Shown in pieces: positions 58,850-64,000 of a stretch of 64,000 nt of DNA. Below the pieces are notes generated by a model. The model made no database searches, was not told the origin of the DNA, and worked only from the letters and a program-made list of their open reading frames with translations. Source of the stretch: Megalonaias nervosa (Eukaryota; Mollusca; Bivalvia; Unionida; Unionidae); assembly GCA_016617855.1 (NCBI GenBank), contig JAECUM010016790.1, positions 1-64,000 on the forward strand. Direction: 5' to 3'. Every line of letters begins with the position of its first letter. Position 1 is the stretch's first letter. A program made the position numbers and the translations under genes.

Positions 58850-59051
58850 ATGTGTCAGCTAAAGGAATACTTTTCTTATCAAAATCATTCTCAAGAGCTT
58901 TCTTTGCCATAGCTCTAGTAACTGCACAAGCTGTGTATAAATCAGGGAATTCTTTTTCAGTAGGATCGAATTTCCGAATCAAACAAGGCTTGTCAGTTAC
59001 AAGTGAATTAACCACAACCTTGTCACCAGCTAGGTCGTTGCGTAGTAACAA
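58767..59051 (-). pseudogene. Gypsy pol fragment downstream of protease
   Basis: The 94-codon frame carries NDLAGDKVVVNSLVTDKPCL and PDLYTACAVTRAMAKKALEN, a linker found between retropepsin and reverse transcriptase in metazoan Gypsy elements. The last third is LTR sequence read through after the deletion point. Confidence 0.7.
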
Positions 59052-59161
59052 CTAAATGCCCTCAACGGGTAGGTTAGACACTATTCCGACTGTCACAGGT
59101 CCTGAAACTAAGTCTGATGACAAATGTACACAATGGAGAGGAACATTAACAAAGCTGCACT

Positions 59162-59719
59162 TTACTCCCTGAATAAGAACACTCTCATTAGAAGAAGACT
59201 TCTCAGAAAAAGCAAAGTACCTGATAATAAAAGACTCTGAGAAGCTCCTGTGTCCCTTACTATTTTAATAGGGATGGGATTGACCGAATCACCCAAGAAT
59301 GATATAGAACCGTTCGACACGAATGGTTCATAATTCTCAATAATAAAATTAGACTGGGGTTTATTAGACCCAACAAATGTATTGCTTTCAATACATGACC
59401 GTGACCTTGACCTCATAGAAATAAGAGCATTTGGAATAGGTCTGTCTTGATTCTGATGCTTATTTTTCAATTTGAAGCAATCAGAAATAACGTGCCCTTT
59501 CTTCTTGCAATAGGTACACGTAGGAAGAGATAAGGATTTTTGAATCAAGCTTATCAGAAGCTTGATTTCTAAAAGTTGTGCCAGATTGAAATTTAGAAGG
59601 GCTCGTATTAGGATGAAATACTTTTTTTTACCAGAAGACTGCAGTGTGGAAAACTTGCCTACAAAAGAATTTGTATGAGCTAAGGAATACTCGTGAGCAG
59701 TTCGAGCGGCATTTTGCAA
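59162..59719 (-). pseudogene. Gag zinc knuckle and retropepsin fragment
   Basis: A CCHC knuckle CTYCKKKGHVISDC (nucleocapsid) is followed by the protease active-site motif IVRDTGASQSLLL in the same frame. Normally part of a Gag-Pol polyprotein; the frame breaks at both sides. The order (knuckle, protease) fits minus-strand transcription from the right LTR. Confidence 0.85.
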
Positions 59720-60104
59720 GGTTTCGACCTTATGCTCATCAAAATAAGTCTTAATGTCACTATGGATACAGTTCCTGAACTCTTCAAGTAATATAAGTTG
59801 TCTGAGATTTTCTTAATCTTGATCAACTTTCTTGGCTAAGCACCATCTATCAAATAAGTGCTCTTTTTCTCTTGCAAATTCAACATGAGTTTGTTCAGCT
59901 TCTTTTTATTAGTTCCTGAATTTTTGTCGATAAGCCTCAGGGACTAACTCATAACCCTTTGAGATGCATTCCTTAACCAGATCATAGTCAGCACTTTGCT
60001 GTTGTGACAGTTAATTGTAAATATCCCTAGCTATACCAGTAAATACACTTTGTAATAATAGAGTCCAATGCTCCCTTGGCCATTTTAAATTTTCAGTAAT
60101 TTTT

Positions 60105-60660
60105 TCAAACTGAGGAAAATATTTGTCTACTTCTTTTCTCTAAAAGGGGAACTAACCTAATATTCGTAGTAACATCAAAACTTGAATTTGTATGTAAAGT
60201 GGGAATGTGCTTTTTACTTGCCAGCTCTAATTCTCTTAATCTAAACTGATATTTCCTTTCTTCCTTCTCTGTTTGCATTTGCATATGTTTCTCTCTCCTC
60301 TTTCTGCAATTGCAACTGCATTTGTTTCTCTCTCTCCTCTTTCTCCTTTGCATTTGTTTTTCTTCTTTCTGAAGTTCAAGCTTTCTTAAATCCAATTCCA
60401 TCTTGTATTTTAATTTTAATTCCTTTATTTTTATGTCAGAGTCTGATACATACTTACTGATCAAAGCCAAAGCACTTTTATCCAATACATTCTTTCCCAC
60501 CAATACTGGACCAAAATGTTTTTTATTTCTTGCTTCGTTAAAGAAGCTGTTGCCTCAGAAAGATCATATTTTCTGGCAAGCTGAAGAATTCATCTTTTTT
60601 CAAGAATTCTAACTGTTCCTTGGTAGGATTTGAAAGGTAGATCTCCACTTTTGATGACAT
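60105..60660 (-). pseudogene. Gag N-terminal region, frameshifted
   Basis: A start-like ATG at 60658-60660 (MSSKVEIYLSNPTKEQLEFL) resembles the N-terminal Gag of Gypsy elements. After shifts, a 132-codon frame (60105-60503) gives a very charged helix (KIKELKLKYKMELDLRKLEL). No capsid domain is recognisable between here and 59719 without crossing several stops. Confidence 0.6.
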
Positions 60661-60825
60661 TGTAAAAAGCCTGCTGACTTCACTGAAGATTTCTAAAAAG
60701 TAAAATAATACTTGGGATTTAAAAAAAATATCTGAAAACTAAGGCAATTTAAATTTCAAAAAACAAAGTTTTCTAAAATATTTTAGCCAAAATTCGTATA
60801 TCCCAAGGACGAGCACCCAATTTTC

Positions 60826-61721
60826 TGTGACGAGTCTATGCTCTTGAAATAAGTAACAGAAAAGAGTGAAGTCAACAAGCTTTGTAAAATTAAACAAATA
60901 ATTTATTTCCCTAGAATACCAAGTGAAAAATGAGAAAATAAAGAACTTATGCTTTTACGAATGAAATCCAAAAATAATCCAAGAATTAAAAAATAGAAGT
61001 CCTAGTATTAAAAAGTCCCGTATGAATCTGAGTTCAAGCCCTAATGAAATCCAAAATTTAAGGCGATGACGTCTATTGTGGCCTGTGAAGTGCTGTTATA
61101 TCAACAGTTTCTTGTTGAATCACAGAAAATATTATTCCAGTTTTGAATTCCGTATAAATTTCAATAAATGTCTTAATCCAAGAATTTTGTATGAGCAACT
61201 ATGTATTTTCAGGAAAAAAAAAATCACTTGAATTCCATAAAATAAAAATTCAACTCAAACTTGTAACAATATAATAACTTAACATGTCAATTGTTTGGGT
61301 CCGGACTGAAAAATCTCTATCAAAAACAAGTTATACGCTAATTAAGACTTAAAACAGATTCCCGGATGAGGGTCAAAAGTTTATTATGGAAAAAATAGAA
61401 GTTTGTAACAATAGATACATGCCACCCGTCACGTACTCCAGGTATGACCTTGATTCAGCTTAACAATTCTTACTATGAGAAAGATAAAGAAGTTGTTTAC
61501 CAAAACTGTCACTGATTTTGGAGACAAGGTCAGAAACTAGATAGTGTTTCAATTATTGGTAGGTTATCAGGGAAATAAAAAAATAACAGTCAGGTCAAGC
61601 AGAACTGAAATGAATTTCTGGACAATGTCAAATCCAGTAAACAAAGTTACATTACAATAACATGTAATGGAACTAAAAAATTTAAAACTAACAACCCCCA
61701 ATTAAATTAAATATAATAACA
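60826..61721 (-). repeat. right (5') LTR, about 896 bp
   Basis: TG...CA termini. Relatives occur at 3050-3640, 8797-9636 and, weakly, 38820-39060, so this LTR family is widespread in the window. Confidence 0.8.
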
Positions 61722-62739
61722 GGTGCGGCAAAGCAAAGCAAAAACAAAACAGCAGCAGCAGCAAGAACAACAAAAACAACAAAATAAAACGAAAGAGAAA
61801 TACCCTGCGACAACAAGAAATTGCAGAAATCTATACCAAATCCAATACATTGTCTGGAACAAATTATGCCATCGGTTGAGGTGATACTGGAAATATCGGT
61901 AGGATATGAAAGATATAAAGAACCGCTGCTGAACGAGTAAAATGATTTTTCTTTCTTTATAACAGTTTAAATAATATCAGCATTTACAAATTTGACTATA
62001 TGAATATCATGCTCTCTTCAGATTCTCCTGTGAAAAAATATTCAATAAGATAAACAGTGCTGTAACTTCGATGCAGTTGTTGAACATTTTCAATACATCG
62101 AGCATCAGATCATCCTTATTCTGATAAGTTGTTGACATAATGTCGTAAAATTATCTCAATATCATTTTAAAACTCAAAATAATAGTTTTAGATTTATGAG
62201 CTTTTACACTTTGTTTTGCAATAAATGAAGTTGCAGCATATTATTATATTTTAAGTAATGTTAAAAGTAAAGATTGAACTATTTGAAGTTTCCTTATATT
62301 TATTTTAGTTTTATGATGGGTTCGTTTTTTATGGGGGGAGAAAACTCAATGGCAACTAATTAATTTGGATATTTCGTTTTTGAATTTTTGTTTCAACTTT
62401 TGACATTTTTTTTCTTAGTTGTAGTTAATGTAAATATTTTGTCGAATTTTCTTTTATTTTTCTTTCATAAATTCTTGTTTTACATTTTTATTTGCTGTTC
62501 CTAAATTTATGTTTAATTTATTCTTTGCTATTGTTGCAATTTTCTTTTTGAAACCTAGCGCTACATTTTTTAATTAGGAAATTGAATTTGTTAATTTTGT
62601 AAATTCTTTTTTTATTTTCCAATGTTTCTAATAAATGTACAAATGATGATTTTTTATTGTTTCATTTTTTTTTAAGATTTTGTTTTAATTTGTTACATCT
62701 TAATAAGAATTAGCTTTGAATTTGCTTCAAACAATCTCC
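61722..62739. other. non-coding T-rich host DNA
   Basis: A short CAG-rich patch at about 61750-61790, then T-rich low complexity. No gene. Confidence 0.5.
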
Positions 62740-63730
62740 AGTTTTTATTTTAGCTCCACAAAAGTTCTTGTCCGTTTCTGTATTTTAGGTCTACTTTTGG
62801 TCTAGGTCATTTTTAACATAAGATTCGAGACTTTTATTAGTCTCCATCTAATTCGGCGTCAATTTGGTAATTTTAGTACGACTTTTAGTCAAATTCAATT
62901 CATGTTTCGGAGTTACTTTAGTATGCTATATTCCTTGTTAGTTTCATCGTTTGCATTTCTTGTCAACATTTGTAACTATAATATTGCGGTTACTTTTGTT
63001 AGAATGCGCCAGAGTTCTTATTTTTGTATTGCTTTCAATCTAGAACTTTCTTAAATATATTGTTCCGGGTATTTTAGTTTCCGATAAATTCTGTCGATTT
63101 CCTAAATTTAGTACAACTTTTAGTATATGACTTATTTTCTAAAATACTATTCTGTTTTATTTTAGCCTCTGATAAATTCCATGTCAGTTTCCTGGTTTAA
63201 GCGTTCATTTTAGGCTCGGTCATTTCAAAATAATTTTCTGGGTTATGTGAGTCTGCGAGAAGTTCCGTATCAGATTTGCAATTTTAGTATTACTTCCAGC
63301 CTAGACTATATTTTTAATAGTCTATTCTGTTGTTTTAGTCTCTGATATATTCTGTTTCACATTCTTGATTTTTGTACGAAATTTTGTCTTGACAATATAG
63401 TTATTATTTGTCACCGCTATTGTCCGTTTTAGTATTAAAATATTTAGTCTCAGTAGTTCAAATAAAAATAGACAATTTTTAGTGTCTTCTAAATTCCATG
63501 TGTATTTCGGAAACTTAGTATTGCTTTGATCTCGACAATTCATAAAAAAATTCCGTTTTTTCGTTGTTCTTCTGCCAAATTCTGTCTTAGTTTTCGAATG
63601 TCAATATTACTTTTAATAGGCCATACTCATAAAATATTCTGAGGTTTTTTAGAGTCAGTCATATTCGAGTTTTCATGTAGTGTCCGCAAATTTTCATGTC
63701 AGTTTCGGAATTTTAGTTTAGTTAATTTTG
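62740..63730. repeat. old tandem repeat, about 85-100-bp period
   Basis: 'ttttagtctctgataaattctgt' followed by 'gtcagtttcctaattt' and 'agtacaacttttagtc' recurs, much diverged, at about 62840, 63074, 63163, 63251, 63335, 63479, 63570 and 63654. Frames here are non-coding. 63731-64000 shows nothing recognisable. Confidence 0.6.
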
Positions 63731-64000
63731 GTATTGGCCAATGCCTGCCGTCCTTATTAATGTTATATATTGATCAGTATATGTGGGTGTTGGTTATTTA
63801 AGCGTGGGTTGTAGCCAGTAATGTAGGCAATGGTCAGTAGGTGTTGGTTTTGGTGAGTATTTGCAATTGGTTGTATCAAGGTGTAACACAATGTTAAATT
63901 CCCATTATCTCCCTTAGTGCCAATGTACGTTTAATCTTGTAGAAATTTTTAACATTACATCCCCATTTACCCGATAGTTCCATTCTTTAAAAGATTTTTT

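Larger units (their letters stand above)
58304..61721 (-). mobile_element. Ty3/Gypsy-like LTR retrotransposon, internally deleted
   Basis: The right (5') LTR, 60826-61721, starts tgtgacgagtctatgctc and ends ...ataataaca. The left LTR starts tgttacgagtctatgctc at 58304, is split by a SINE and stops at about 58849, where it joins protease-downstream coding sequence. A primer-binding-like stretch on the minus strand (ttgggtgctcgtccttggga) lies just inside the right LTR. Gag and protease remnants are present; reverse transcriptase, RNase H and integrase are gone. Flanks ggggc/ggtgc could be a decayed 5-bp duplication. Confidence 0.85.

Noticed and set aside
58304..61721. Endogenous retrovirus with envelope
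   Set aside because: Only Gag-knuckle, protease and a pol linker are seen. No reverse transcriptase, integrase or envelope remains, and the motifs fit Ty3/Gypsy.

Overview
ORGANISM. Animal nuclear DNA: AT-rich, intron-bearing, dense in microsatellites, tRNA-derived SINEs, MITEs and decayed LTR elements, with one two-exon RING/B-box (TRIM-type) gene. The SINE styles and the TRIM gene fit a mollusc, perhaps a bivalve; this is inference only.

LAYOUT. 1-39.45 kb is host DNA. It is almost all non-coding, with repeat insertions (SINEs, an 8-bp-TSD hAT MITE, inverted-repeat elements, solo LTRs, minisatellites, a degenerate repeat array at 26.6-31 kb) and one supported gene, TRIM-like, on the minus strand (17533-19202, two exons). 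39456-56689 is a complete but decayed Polinton/Maverick-type integrated virus (polinton-like element). It has about 245-bp terminal inverted repeats (about 7% diverged) and a probable 6-bp target duplication (aatcta). 56.7-58.3 kb is A-rich DNA and a tetranucleotide repeat. 58304-61721 is an internally deleted Ty3/Gypsy-like LTR retrotransposon with a SINE inside one LTR. 61.7-64 kb is T-rich DNA with an old tandem repeat.

THE VIRAL ELEMENT. Morphogenesis genes: FtsK/HerA-like packaging ATPase, adenovirus-type cysteine protease, double-jelly-roll-type major capsid protein, pX/core-like and pVI-like small virion proteins, a candidate minor capsid protein, and a fibre-like protein with bacteriophage tail-fibre motifs. 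Entry-type gene: a parvovirus-like phospholipase A2. Mobility gene: a retroviral-type (RVE) integrase. Replication gene: a family-B DNA polymerase palm with altered motif C, joined in one reading frame to a superfamily-1 helicase. Accessory genes: a NUMOD/HNH homing-type endonuclease, a two-helix membrane protein, a pair of paralogues that share their ends but differ in the middle, and several small unknown proteins. Most large genes are broken by premature stops (mostly TAA) and by one-base shifts in homopolymers. The ATPase is intact; the major capsid frame is full length apart from two stops. The copy is therefore probably a defective relic, although some homopolymer shifts could be assembly errors.

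The most unusual points are the polymerase-helicase fusion, the phage-like fibre motifs, the homing endonuclease, the repeat-rich insertion island at 46.0-48.7 kb, and the core-swapped paralogues.
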